A program made the translations under genes and the position numbers. DNA of 64,000 nucleotides from DASRZM01 sp035686365 (GTDB lineage: Bacteria; Pseudomonadota; Gammaproteobacteria; Xanthomonadales; Xanthomonadaceae), in NCBI GenBank assembly GCA_035686365.1, contig DASRZM010000087.1:1-64000 (forward strand), in the 5' to 3' direction. Shown here one piece after another: positions 33,041 through 42,084 of this stretch. Positions within the stretch are counted from its first letter, which is position 1. The number at the start of each line of letters is the position of its first letter. Under the pieces are notes generated by a model, which was given only the letters and a program-made list of their open reading frames with translations, was not told where the DNA came from and made no database searches.

Positions 33041-34123
33041 ATGTCCCGCGGATTCAACTTCAGCGCAGGTCCGGCGGCGCTGCCCGAACCGGTCCTGCTG
33101 CAGGCGCGCGAGGAACTGCTCGAGTGGCAGGGCGAGCGCGCCTCGGTGATGGAGCTCAGCCACCGCGGCAAGGCCTTCGTCGCTGCCGCATTGCGTGCCG
33201 AGCACGACCTGCGCCGGTTGCTCGCGGTTCCCGACGAGTATGCCGTGCTGTTCCTGCAGGGTGGAGCGACCCAGCAGTTCGCGCTGATCCCGATGAACCT
33301 GGCCGCGCCGGACCAGCGCGCGGACTACCTGGTCACCGGCCACTGGGGCGAAAAGGCCATCGCCGAAGCGCAGGCCGTGACGCGGGTGCACGTCGCCGCC
33401 AGCAGTTCGGCGGCCGGGCACACGCGGATCCCGGACCGGGCCGACTGGGATCTGGATCCTACGGCCGCCTATGTCCACTACACGCCCAACGAGACCATCC
33501 ACGGCGTCGAGTTCCACCAGGTTCCCGAGGTCGAAGCGCCTCTGGTGGCCGACGCTTCCTCCACCATCCTGTCGCGTGAACTCGATGTCTCGCGCTTCGG
33601 GCTGATCTATGCCGGCGCACAGAAGAACATCGGACCGGCCGGGCTGACCGTCGTGATCGTGCGCCGCGATCTGCTCGAACGCAGCCCGCGACCGCTGCCG
33701 AAGATCCTGACCTACGCCGCCCACGCGGCCAACAGCTCGATGCTGAATACGCCGCCGACCTTCGCCTGGTACCTGGCGGGCCTGGTGTTCGAATGGATCC
33801 GGCAGCTCGGCGGACTCGTTGCCATGGCCGAGCGCAATCGCGCCAAGGCGCAGGCGCTGTACGCGGCCATCGACGGCTCCGGCGGCTACTACCGCAACCC
33901 GGTGGATCCGGCCTGCCGCTCGTGGATGAACGTTCCTTTCATGCTGCACGACGCGGCGCTGGACGCGGCTTTCCTGACGCAGGCCGAGGCGGCTGGACTG
34001 CTCGGACTCAAGGGGCATCGCGCCGTGGGCGGCATGCGCGCATCGATCTACAACGCGATGCCGCCCGAGGGCGTGGCCGCACTGTGCGACTTCATGCGCG
34101 ATTTCCAGCGACGCCACGGATGA
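33041..34123 (+). CDS. serC: Phosphoserine aminotransferase
   Basis: The 360-residue PLP enzyme converts 3-phosphohydroxypyruvate to phosphoserine, and serves the pyridoxal pathway in many gammaproteobacteria. Seen: RGFNFSAGPAALPEPVL, MELSHRGKAF, QGGATQQFALIPMNL, HYTPNETIHGVEF, and PLP lysine Lys195 in AGAQKNIGPAGL. The ATG at 33041 gives the standard N terminus. It is the first gene of a tight five-gene unit; its TGA overlaps the next ATG. Confidence 0.97.
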   Translation: MSRGFNFSAGPAALPEPVLLQAREELLEWQGERASVMELSHRGKAFVAAALRAEHDLRRLLAVPDEYAVLFLQGGATQQFALIPMNLAAPDQRADYLVTGHWGEKAIAEAQAVTRVHVAASSSAAGHTRIPDRADWDLDPTAAYVHYTPNETIHGVEFHQVPEVEAPLVADASSTILSRELDVSRFGLIYAGAQKNIGPAGLTVVIVRRDLLERSPRPLPKILTYAAHAANSSMLNTPPTFAWYLAGLVFEWIRQLGGLVAMAERNRAKAQALYAAIDGSGGYYRNPVDPACRSWMNVPFMLHDAALDAAFLTQAEAAGLLGLKGHRAVGGMRASIYNAMPPEGVAALCDFMRDFQRRHG

Positions 34124-35304
34124 ACTTCAACGAGCACGGTCCGATGTTCACGATCCAGACCCTGAACCCGATCGCCCGCGCCGGTCTCGAGCGCCTGCCG
34201 ACCGACCGCTACCGGATCGCCAGCGAGGTCGAGGCACCCGACGCGATCCTGGTGCGTTCGGCGGACATGCACGAGCGTGCCGTCCCCGAATCGGTGTTGG
34301 CGGTCGCGCGCGCCGGCGCTGGCGTAAACAACATCCCGGTGGCCAGGCTCACCGGGCGCGGGGTGCCGGTGTTCAATGCGCCCGGCGCCAATGCCAACGC
34401 GGTCAAGGAACTGGTTCTGGTGGGCATGCTGCTGGCCGCGCGCAATGTCGGCGAGGCACTGGGATTCGTCGCCGCCCTGCCCAGGGACGGCGACAGCGCG
34501 CACGCGATCGAGGCCGAGAAGAAGCGTTTCGTCGGCTTTGAACTGGACGGCAAGACGCTGGGCGTGGTCGGCCTGGGCGCGATCGGCGTCAAGGTCGCCA
34601 ACGCGGCGCGCTCGCTGGGGATGCGCGTGTACGGATTCGATCCGCACATGACCGTCGAGGGCGCATGGCAGCTCTCGTCGGACGTGATCAAGGCCGGCAG
34701 CCTGGCCGAACTGTACGCGGCCTCGGACTTCATCAGCTTCCACGTGCCGCTGAACGAGGCCACCCGCGGCCTGTTCGGCCGTACCGCGCTCGAGCTCGCG
34801 CGCCCGGGGGTGGTGCTGCTGAACTTCGCCCGCGAAGGCATCGTCGATGCACAAGCGCTGAAGCAGGGCCTCGCCGACGGTCGCATCGGCCGCTACGTCA
34901 CCGATTTCCCGCCCGAGGGCCTGCTCGGCGATCCGCGGCTGATCGCGCTGCCGCACCTGGGTGCGTCCACCCGCGAGGCCGAGGAGAACAGTGCGGTGAT
35001 GGTCGTGGACCAGCTGCGCGACTTCCTGGAGAACGGCAACGTGCGCAACGCCGTGAACTTCCCTGACACCCGGATGCCGCGCGAGGGCAAGGCACGACTG
35101 TGCATCACCAACAGCAACCGGCCCAACATGATCGGCCAGCTCACCCATGTGCTGGGCGAGGCCGGCATCAACATCCACCAGATGCACAACGCCTCGCGCG
35201 GCGAGATCGCCTACAACCTCGTCGACGTGGACTCCGGGGTGGACGCCGATGCACTGGCTGCCTTGCGCGGAATCGACGGGATTCTGTCGGTGCGGGTCGT
35301 GTGA
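34120..35304 (+). CDS. serA: D-3-phosphoglycerate dehydrogenase
   Basis: About 394 residues (386 if the second ATG at 34144, MFTIQTLN, is used). It oxidises 3-phosphoglycerate, the first step of serine synthesis, one step before SerC. Seen: RSADMH and AGAGVNNIPV in the substrate domain, Rossmann GLGAIG, FAREGIVD with catalytic Arg, HLGAS with catalytic His, and a C-terminal ACT domain (NRPNMIGQLTHVLGEAGINIHQMHN) for feedback by serine. This is the short form without the intervening domain. The ATGA overlap with serC supports the 34120 start. Having serA in this aromatic operon is unusual. Confidence 0.95.
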   Translation: MNFNEHGPMFTIQTLNPIARAGLERLPTDRYRIASEVEAPDAILVRSADMHERAVPESVLAVARAGAGVNNIPVARLTGRGVPVFNAPGANANAVKELVLVGMLLAARNVGEALGFVAALPRDGDSAHAIEAEKKRFVGFELDGKTLGVVGLGAIGVKVANAARSLGMRVYGFDPHMTVEGAWQLSSDVIKAGSLAELYAASDFISFHVPLNEATRGLFGRTALELARPGVVLLNFAREGIVDAQALKQGLADGRIGRYVTDFPPEGLLGDPRLIALPHLGASTREAEENSAVMVVDQLRDFLENGNVRNAVNFPDTRMPREGKARLCITNSNRPNMIGQLTHVLGEAGINIHQMHNASRGEIAYNLVDVDSGVDADALAALRGIDGILSVRVV

Positions 35305-36398
35305 TGGCCAGGCGCAGGTCGACACCGAAGCTGGACGACGTACGCGCGCGGATCGACGCGATCGACCGCGAAATCCAGGCCCTGATCGGAGAGCGCGCCC
35401 GCTACGCGCGCGAAGTGGGGCGCGCCAAGGGCCGCCTGAAGGCGGCCGTCGACTACTACCGGCCCGAACGCGAGGCGCAGGTGCTGCGGGCCGTGGTCGA
35501 CCGCAACGACGGGCCGCTGTCGGACGAGGAGATGGTGCGCCTGTTCCGCGAGATCATGTCGGCCTGCCTGGCGCAACAGGAGCCGCTGAAGATCGGTTAC
35601 CTGGGTCCGGAGGGGACGTTTTCGCAGCAGGCCGTGCTCAAGCATTTCGGACACTCGGCGCGGGGACTGCCGCTGGCGACCATCGACGAGGTGTTCCAGG
35701 AGGTCGAGGCCGGGCACGCCGATTTCGGCGTGGTGCCGATCGAGAACTCCGGAGAGGGCACGGTCGACTCCACACTGGACCTGTTCCTGACCTCGGAGCT
35801 GAAGATCTGCGGCGAGATCGAGCTGCGCATCCACCAGTACCTGCTGTCGCGGCCGGGCAGGATGGATGCGATCGAGCGCGTCTACTCGCACCCGCAATCG
35901 CTGGCGCAGTGCAAGACCTGGCTGCGGCAGCACCTGCCCAGGGCCGAACGCATTCCGGTGTCCAGCAATGCCGAGGCGGCGCGCCGCGCCCGCAACGCCG
36001 ACGACTCGGGCGCGATTGCCGGCCGCACCGCCGCCGACGTCTACGGACTGCGCGTGGTCTCGGGTCCGATCGAGGACAGGCCCGACAACACCACGCGGTT
36101 CCTGGTGGTCGGCCGCGAGCTGTTTCCTCCGTCCGGGCACGACAAGACGTCCCTGCTGCTGGCTGTGCAGGATCGCCCGGGCGCGCTCTACGAACTGCTC
36201 ACCCCGCTGGCGCGGCGCGGCATCAGCATGACCAAGATCGAGTCACGCCCGGCCCGACAGGGCAAGTGGGAATATGTGTTCTTCATCGAGGTCGCCGGTC
36301 ACGTCCAGGACGCGACGATCGCCGATGCGCTGGCCGAGGCCGAGCCGCTGGCCGCCAGCATCAAGGTACTGGGCTCCTACCCGGTGGCGGTGCTGTGA
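35304..36398 (+). CDS. pheA: Chorismate mutase / prephenate dehydratase (P-protein)
   Basis: The 364-residue bifunctional enzyme makes phenylpyruvate from chorismate. An AroQ mutase domain spans about 10-90 (IDAIDREIQALIGERARYAREVGRAKG), the dehydratase about 95-275 (IGYLGPEGTFSQQAVLKHFG, IENSGEGTV, DNTTRFLVVG with catalytic Thr), and a C-terminal ACT domain with ESRP senses phenylalanine. The start overlaps the serA stop in TGATG. Its product is a substrate for the aminotransferase encoded next. Confidence 0.97.
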   Translation: MARRRSTPKLDDVRARIDAIDREIQALIGERARYAREVGRAKGRLKAAVDYYRPEREAQVLRAVVDRNDGPLSDEEMVRLFREIMSACLAQQEPLKIGYLGPEGTFSQQAVLKHFGHSARGLPLATIDEVFQEVEAGHADFGVVPIENSGEGTVDSTLDLFLTSELKICGEIELRIHQYLLSRPGRMDAIERVYSHPQSLAQCKTWLRQHLPRAERIPVSSNAEAARRARNADDSGAIAGRTAADVYGLRVVSGPIEDRPDNTTRFLVVGRELFPPSGHDKTSLLLAVQDRPGALYELLTPLARRGISMTKIESRPARQGKWEYVFFIEVAGHVQDATIADALAEAEPLAASIKVLGSYPVAVL

Positions 36399-37510
36399 AT
36401 GCAACCGCGTTCGACGCGCTGGCCACGGCGTCGGTGCGGAGCCTGCGCGCCTACGATCCGGGCCATGACCTGGTCGCATTGCGCCGCCGCTTCGGCGGAT
36501 TGCTCGAGCTGGGAGCCAACGAGAGCCCCTATGGACCCAGCCCGAGGGCGGTGGCGGCAGTGCATGGAGTGCTCGGCGAACTGCATCGCTATCCGGATCC
36601 ACTCGGCGGCGACCTGAAACGGGCGCTGGCAGCACACCTGTGCGTCGACGCCGCGGCGCTCGTACTGGGCAACGGATCGCACGAGCTGCTCATGCAGCTT
36701 GCCCAGGTGTTTGCCGGTCCCGGCGCCGGTGTGGCGATGTCGCGTTATGGATTTGCCGTCTACGCGATCGCGGCACACGCGGTCGGGGCACCGTTGACGG
36801 TTGCCGAGGCCTTGCCCGCCGACCATGCGATGGCGCGCGGCCACGACCTTCCGGCGATCGCCACCGCCGCCCGGGCGGGCACCCGCCTGGTCTACCTGGC
36901 CAATCCCAACAATCCCACCGGGACCTGGTTCGAGCGCCCGCAGCTGCGGCGCTTCCTGGAGGGCATCGGCGAGGACGTGATCGTCGTGGTCGACCAGGCC
37001 TATCGCGAGTACGTGGATCCCGACAAGTCATGCTGCGCACTGCCGCTGCTGCGCGGGTTCCGCAACCTGGTCGTGACCGGCACCTTCTCCAAGGCCTACG
37101 GGCTGGCCGGCCTGCGGGTGGGCTACGCGGTCGCCGATCCGGGCATCGTCGCGCTGCTGGAACGGCTGCGCGAGTCGTTCAACGTCAATTCGCCGGCGCT
37201 GGCGGCGGCCATCGCGGCGCTCGGCGACCAGGAACACGTGGCGCGCGCGGTTGCCGGCAACCGCGCGCAGCGCGAGCGCATCGCCGACGCCCTGCGCGTG
37301 CGCGGCCTTGTCGTGCATCCGTCGCAGACCAACTTCGTGCTGGTGGACCTGGGTGCCGACACCCCGGCCATCGAGCGTGCGCTGGTGGATCGTGGCGTGG
37401 TGACGCGACCGATGGGGGGCTATGGCCTGCCGCAGTGCCTGCGCGTGAGCCTGGGTGCGGCCGGGGAGAACGACCGGTTCCTGGACGCCCTCGACGGGGT
37501 CATGCGGTGA
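36395..37510 (+). CDS. hisC: Histidinol-phosphate / aromatic aminotransferase (HisC-like)
   Basis: The 371-residue fold-I PLP aminotransferase shows LELGANESPYGPSP, HRYPDPLGGDLK, LGNGSHELL, ANPNNPTGTWF and PLP Lys233 in TFSKAYGLAGLRVGYA, all typical of HisC. Because it sits between pheA and aroA, and a separate his operon is expected elsewhere, it probably acts on phenylpyruvate/hydroxyphenylpyruvate as the second HisC of Pseudomonas and related bacteria does. That is inference; activity on histidinol phosphate is equally possible. The GTG start overlaps the pheA stop by GTGA. Confidence 0.88.
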   Translation: MNATAFDALATASVRSLRAYDPGHDLVALRRRFGGLLELGANESPYGPSPRAVAAVHGVLGELHRYPDPLGGDLKRALAAHLCVDAAALVLGNGSHELLMQLAQVFAGPGAGVAMSRYGFAVYAIAAHAVGAPLTVAEALPADHAMARGHDLPAIATAARAGTRLVYLANPNNPTGTWFERPQLRRFLEGIGEDVIVVVDQAYREYVDPDKSCCALPLLRGFRNLVVTGTFSKAYGLAGLRVGYAVADPGIVALLERLRESFNVNSPALAAAIAALGDQEHVARAVAGNRAQRERIADALRVRGLVVHPSQTNFVLVDLGADTPAIERALVDRGVVTRPMGGYGLPQCLRVSLGAAGENDRFLDALDGVMR

Positions 37511-38817
37511 GCACCTGGGTCGCCGCGCCGGGGCGGGCGCTGGCAGGTCGGGTCCGCGTCCCCGGAGACAAGTCGATCTCGCACCGTGCGGTGATGCTCG
37601 CGGCGCTGGCGGAGGGCATCAGCCAGATCGAGGGCTTCCTCGACGGCGAGGACACCCGCGCCACCGCGGCCGCGTTCGCGGCCATGGGCGTGCGCATCGA
37701 CACCGAAGCGCAGACGCACCGGCGCGTGCACGGCGTGGGTCTGCGCGGGCTGCAGGCGCCGGCGCAGCCGCTGGACTGCGGCAATGCCGGCACCGGCATG
37801 CGACTGCTGGCTGGGATCCTCGCCGCGCAGGCCTTCGATTCCACGCTGGTCGGCGACGCCTCACTGTCGCGCCGGCCGATGCGCCGGGTCATCGAGCCAC
37901 TCGCCGCGATGGGGGCGCAGATCGATGCCGGACCCGGCGGACTGCCGCCGCTGCGCATCCACGGTGCCCGGCGCCTTCACGCGATCCGCTACCGCTGCCC
38001 GGTCGCCAGCGCCCAGGTCAAGAGCTGCATCCTGCTCGCCGGCCTGTACGCGGACGGCGAAACCTGTGTGCTCGAGCCGCATCCCACGCGTGACCACACC
38101 GAGCGCATGCTCGCCAGCTTCGGCCATCGGATCCGCAGCCAGGACAGTGAGGTCGCGCTGCGCGCGGCCAAGCGCCTGGAACCGGCGCACATCCAGGTAC
38201 CGGCCGACTTTTCCTCGGCGGCGTTTCTTGCCGTTGCCGCGACCCTGGTGCCGGGCTCGGAGCTGGAACTCGAACGGGTGGGCGTCAACCCCCGGCGCAC
38301 CGGCCTGCTGCAGGCGCTGCAGCTGATGGGTGCGGACATCGCGCTCGATCGGCCAGGGATGCTCGGCGCCGAACCGGTCGCCAACTTGCGCGTGCGCCAT
38401 GCGCCGCTGCAGGGCATCGTGGTCCCGCCGGCGCTGGTCCCGGACATGATCGACGAATTGCCTATCCTGTTCGTGGCCGCCGCCGCCGCCCGAGGCACCA
38501 CCGTGGTCACCGGAGCCGGCGAACTGCGGGTCAAGGAATCCGATCGCATCGCGACGATGACGCAGGCCCTGCGCGCGCTGGGCGTCGATATCGAGGAACG
38601 CGGCGATGGTGCGCTCATCCATGGCCGCGGACACTTCGAGGCCGGCGTGGTGGACAGCCACGGCGACCATCGCGTCGCCATGAGCCTGGCGGTGGCGGCC
38701 CAGCTCGCACGCGGACCGGTGCGCATCCGGCAGTGCGCGAACGTGTCGACCTCGTTCCCCGGCTTCCTGCAGTGTGCCGGCACGGCAGGCATCCAGGTGG
38801 ACGAGGCGGTCGACTGA
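37507..38817 (+). CDS. aroA: 3-phosphoshikimate 1-carboxyvinyltransferase (EPSP synthase)
   Basis: The 436-residue enzyme joins shikimate-3-phosphate and PEP in chorismate synthesis and is the target of glyphosate. Seen: PGDKSISHRAVMLAALAEG, LDCGNAGTGMRLLAG, GDASLSRRPMRRV, VPADFSSAAFL, ELRVKESDR, DSHGDHRVAMS. GNAGTGMR has Gly where class I enzymes often have Thr-Ala, recalling class II-like sequences; sensitivity cannot be read from this. The GTG overlaps the hisC stop by GTGA. The usual downstream cmk and rpsA are absent. Confidence 0.96.
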   Translation: MSTWVAAPGRALAGRVRVPGDKSISHRAVMLAALAEGISQIEGFLDGEDTRATAAAFAAMGVRIDTEAQTHRRVHGVGLRGLQAPAQPLDCGNAGTGMRLLAGILAAQAFDSTLVGDASLSRRPMRRVIEPLAAMGAQIDAGPGGLPPLRIHGARRLHAIRYRCPVASAQVKSCILLAGLYADGETCVLEPHPTRDHTERMLASFGHRIRSQDSEVALRAAKRLEPAHIQVPADFSSAAFLAVAATLVPGSELELERVGVNPRRTGLLQALQLMGADIALDRPGMLGAEPVANLRVRHAPLQGIVVPPALVPDMIDELPILFVAAAAARGTTVVTGAGELRVKESDRIATMTQALRALGVDIEERGDGALIHGRGHFEAGVVDSHGDHRVAMSLAVAAQLARGPVRIRQCANVSTSFPGFLQCAGTAGIQVDEAVD

Positions 38818-38821
38818 ACCC

Positions 38822-40714
38822 ATGAGCCGGCAGGCGCCCGCCAGGCTCGCCGCCGGATCCGGTGCGATCGCGGCGCCGGAGTCCGGAGGTGTCACCGCAT
38901 GGCCATGGTCGGCACTGCTGGTGGCGCTGCTGATGCTGATCGAGGTGGCAATGGCGCCCTGGGCGGTGGCGCTGACCGACACCGCGCGCGACCTCCTGGT
39001 TGCCGATGCGTTGCTGGACGGCCAATGGCCGATGCGCGGCCCGCTGCTGGGCAATACCTTCCAGCTGGGGCCCTGGTGGTATCTGCTGGTCGCACTGCCC
39101 TGGGCCGCGAGCGGGTCGGTCACGGTGACGCTGGTGGTGCTGGCGCTGCTCGCGTCGCTGAAGTATCCGCTGGCCTTCCGCGTCGGCTCCGAACTGCTCG
39201 ACCGGCGATTGGGGCTGGCATTCGCGTTCGCCCTGGCCATTCCCGGCATGGGCAGCCTCGCGCGCCTGGACCTCACGCACACGTGCATGGTCGAACTGGC
39301 GACACTCGCATTCGCCTACACGGTGCTTCGCCTGGTACGGGGTGCAGGTGCCCTGTGGTGGCTCGCGCTGGGGGCCGCCTTCGCATTGGCGCTGCACGCG
39401 CATCCGACCACCGCCGTTGTGCTGCCATTGGTGCTCTGGCCGATCCTGGTCCGGCGCAACGGACCCGGGGAACTTGCAGCCATGGTTGCAGCCCTGATCG
39501 TCGTCGCCGTCTCGCTGCTGCCGATGCTGGTTGCCGAATCAGCGGAAGGCTGGCCGGGCCTGCAGCGCCTGCTGGACTACGGCACGGGGCAGGGCGCCCG
39601 CCTGGACCCGGCCGGCGCGCTGCGTGTGCTCGCCCTGTTACCCGTCAACGGCCCGCGGCTGCTGGCCGAGAACCTGGCACCGACCTCGATCGCGTGGCTG
39701 GTCTACTCCGGATATGCCCTCGTCGCAGTGGCCGGTCTTGCAGGCCTGTTCATCGCGTTGCGGACCGGTGGACGGCACCGTGCACCGGTGCTGTGTGCAC
39801 TTGCGGCCGCGATCGTCATCGCGTTCGCCGTTGCGCTGCTGCGGCCGGTCACGCCCTACTACATGCTGCTGGTGTTCCGGCCGTTCGCGGCGCTGGCGCT
39901 GGCGCTGGCGCTGCATGTGCTGCTTGTCCGGCCCGGGAGTGTCCGGCGTCTGGCCGGCATCGCGCTGATCTCGGCCTTTGCGCTGTCGGCAAGCTTCTCG
40001 ACGGCGTGGATCCTGCGGACCGAACAGGGCCTGGTACGGCTGCCGGTGGCGACGATCGGCGATGCGCGGGTGCCGGCCAGCCGCGGCGTCGAGGTGGCGC
40101 TTGCGCCCTCGTGGCGCATCGAACGCGCCGCACGTCAGTGGTGCGGACCGGCGCCCACGGTGCTGCACGGGCAACTCGCGCAGGTCGTGGGCGTGGCCGT
40201 GGGAACGCTGCTGCCGCGCCGGTGTGCCGGTTCGGTCCGGCTGACCGGCGGCGCGGACATCCGCGGAGCACGGCACCTGCTCGGACTGGTTCCCGCGGTG
40301 CTGCAGCGGCTGGGGATCGAGGCCGGCTGGCAGCAGGCATGGTCGCTGGCGCCCTCGCGCGTGGTCGGCGGCGGGCCGGGCCTGGTCATCCCCGCCGACA
40401 GACCCTATCCGTACTATGCGCTCGAAGCCCGCGCGCCGGTGACCCTCGGATTCGATTTCGATGCGGGCCCGGAGGAGTTCATCATCGTCGCCACGCCGTT
40501 CGATGTCTTCGACGGCGCCACGCACGTGGTCTTGGTCCGCGTGGAAGGGGGCGGACCGCAACCGGTTCCGGTGACGCAGCCGCGCTCGCTGCAGGTGTGG
40601 CGATGCGCCGGCTGCGCGTCGGGCGCACGCTGGCAGGTGCGGGTCTCCACCCCGTATCCCGAGCGCGTGGAGGTCCTGGCATGGCGGCCACCGGGCGCCC
40701 ACGCGCCAGATTAG
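38822..40714 (+). CDS. GT39-like polytopic glycosyltransferase
   Basis: The 630-residue inner-membrane protein has about ten to eleven helices in residues 25-420 and a C-terminal periplasmic domain of about 200 residues with six cysteines, including CAGCASG. The first loop holds TDTARDLLVADALLDGQWP and GPLLGNTFQLGPWWY, resembling the Asp-Arg and substrate loops of PMT/ArnT-type transferases that use polyprenyl-phosphate sugars. Acceptor and sugar are unknown. It starts four bases after aroA and is probably the last gene of that operon. It ends one base before the fadA stop on the other strand. Confidence 0.7.
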   Translation: MSRQAPARLAAGSGAIAAPESGGVTAWPWSALLVALLMLIEVAMAPWAVALTDTARDLLVADALLDGQWPMRGPLLGNTFQLGPWWYLLVALPWAASGSVTVTLVVLALLASLKYPLAFRVGSELLDRRLGLAFAFALAIPGMGSLARLDLTHTCMVELATLAFAYTVLRLVRGAGALWWLALGAAFALALHAHPTTAVVLPLVLWPILVRRNGPGELAAMVAALIVVAVSLLPMLVAESAEGWPGLQRLLDYGTGQGARLDPAGALRVLALLPVNGPRLLAENLAPTSIAWLVYSGYALVAVAGLAGLFIALRTGGRHRAPVLCALAAAIVIAFAVALLRPVTPYYMLLVFRPFAALALALALHVLLVRPGSVRRLAGIALISAFALSASFSTAWILRTEQGLVRLPVATIGDARVPASRGVEVALAPSWRIERAARQWCGPAPTVLHGQLAQVVGVAVGTLLPRRCAGSVRLTGGADIRGARHLLGLVPAVLQRLGIEAGWQQAWSLAPSRVVGGGPGLVIPADRPYPYYALEARAPVTLGFDFDAGPEEFIIVATPFDVFDGATHVVLVRVEGGGPQPVPVTQPRSLQVWRCAGCASGARWQVRVSTPYPERVEVLAWRPPGAHAPD

Positions 40715-40715
40715 G

Positions 40716-41912
40716 CTAGACCGCCTCGAAGATCCCGGCCGCGCCCATCCCGGTGCCGATGCACATGGTGACCATGCCGTACCTGAGCCCGCGGCGCTTC
40801 ATTCCGTGCAGCAGCGTCGCGGTCCGGATCGCACCGGTGGCCCCGAGCGGGTGACCCAGGGCGATGGCGCCGCCGAGCGGATTGACCTTGTCCGGATCCA
40901 GGCCCAGGTCGCCGATCACCGCCAGTGCCTGCGCGGCGAAGGCCTCGTTGAGTTCGATCCAGTCCATCTGGTCCTGCCTGAGGCCGGCCATGATCAGCGC
41001 CTTCGGAATGGCCTCCTTCGGCCCGATGCCCATGATCTCCGGCGGCACACCGGCCACGGCGAAGCCGACGAAACGCGCCAGCGGGGTGAGCCCGTGCGTC
41101 TTGATCGCCCGCTCGGACGCCAGCAGCACCGCACCGGCGCCGTCGGACATCTGCGAGGAATTGCCGGCGGTGACGCTGCCACCGGCGCGGAACACCGGGC
41201 GCAGTTTCGCCAGCGCCTCGGCCGTAGTGTCGGCGCGCGGACCCTCGTCGGTCTCGACCTGGCGCCTGGCGATCCGGACGGTACCGCTGTCCAGGTCCGG
41301 CTCGCGGGCGACCACCTCGTAGGGGGCGATCTCGTCGGCGAATTCGCCGGCCGAGATGCCGGCCAGCGCCTTGCGGTGCGAGCCCAGCGCAAAGGCGTCC
41401 TGGGCCTCGCGCGAGACCTTCCATCGCTCGGCCACCTTCTCGGCGGTGATGCCCATGCCGTAGGCGATGGCGATGTTGTCGTCAGCGAACACCTTCGGGT
41501 TCATGGCGATCCGGTGCCCCATCATCGGCACCATCGACATGGTCTCGGTGCCGCCGGCCACGACCAGGTCCGATTCGCCCAGGCGGATGCGATCGGCTGC
41601 CAGCGCGATGGCCTGCAGCCCGGACGAACAGAAGCGGTTGATCGTCTGCGCCGGCACCGAGTCGGGCAGCCCCGCGAGCAGCACGCCGATGCGGGCCACG
41701 TTCATGCCCTGCTCGGCCTCGGGCATGGCGCAGCCCACGACCACGTCCTCGATCAGCGCAGGATCCACACCCGGCGCCCGCGCCATCACGGCGCGCAAGG
41801 CATGGGCCAGCATGTCGTCCGGCCGGGTGTTGCGGAACACACCGCGCGGCGCCTTGCCGACCGGAGTGCGCGTCGCCGCCACGATGTACGCGTCCTGGAT
41901 CTGCCTGCTCAT
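40716..41912 (-). CDS. fadA: Acetyl-CoA acyltransferase (3-ketoacyl-CoA thiolase)
   Basis: The 398-residue thiolase carries out the last step of beta-oxidation. Seen: nucleophile Cys95 in NRFCSSGLQA, GGTETMSMVPMMG, NEAFAAQALAV, GHPLGATGA with catalytic His, and the second Cys in MCIGTGMG. It follows fadB in the same direction after a 172-base gap that holds two hairpins, and probably belongs to the psrA-fadB-fadA unit. Confidence 0.95.
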   Translation of the reverse strand: MSRQIQDAYIVAATRTPVGKAPRGVFRNTRPDDMLAHALRAVMARAPGVDPALIEDVVVGCAMPEAEQGMNVARIGVLLAGLPDSVPAQTINRFCSSGLQAIALAADRIRLGESDLVVAGGTETMSMVPMMGHRIAMNPKVFADDNIAIAYGMGITAEKVAERWKVSREAQDAFALGSHRKALAGISAGEFADEIAPYEVVAREPDLDSGTVRIARRQVETDEGPRADTTAEALAKLRPVFRAGGSVTAGNSSQMSDGAGAVLLASERAIKTHGLTPLARFVGFAVAGVPPEIMGIGPKEAIPKALIMAGLRQDQMDWIELNEAFAAQALAVIGDLGLDPDKVNPLGGAIALGHPLGATGAIRTATLLHGMKRRGLRYGMVTMCIGTGMGAAGIFEAV

Positions 41913-41930
41913 GACTCTGTCCTCTGTTTC

Positions 41931-41942
41931 CGAACCCGTTTG
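41931..41942. promoter_or_regulatory. Imperfect PsrA-like half-palindrome upstream of fadA
   Basis: CGAACCCGTTTG matches the C/GAAAC-N2-4-GTTTG/C pattern with one mismatch, 18 bases before the fadA ATG. It may allow fadA its own control; weak on sequence alone. Confidence 0.3.
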
Positions 41943-41988
41943 ATTGCGGCGTTCGCCGTGCCTCGACTTCCACCCGGTACAGCGACGT

Positions 41989-42047
41989 GCCGGCGCCCGG
42001 CGCCGGCCGGGCGGTCGAAGGCGACAACCACGCTGGGCGCCTTCGAC
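41989..42047. repeat. Two hairpins in the fadB-fadA gap
   Basis: GCCGGCGCC/GGCGCCGGC with a single C loop (41989-42007) and GTCGAAGGCG/CGCCTTCGAC with a 14-base loop (42014-42047). They may stabilise or separate the fadB and fadA portions of the mRNA. Confidence 0.5.
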
Positions 42048-42084
42048 GTGAAGGTCGGGCAGGCGCCCGATCCTTCGCTTCGAA

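Noticed and set aside
35147..37510. A single 787-codon frame spanning parts of the serA-pheA-hisC region
   Set aside because: It becomes hisC only from the GTG at 36395; the earlier part is an out-of-frame reading of serA and pheA, not a fusion protein.
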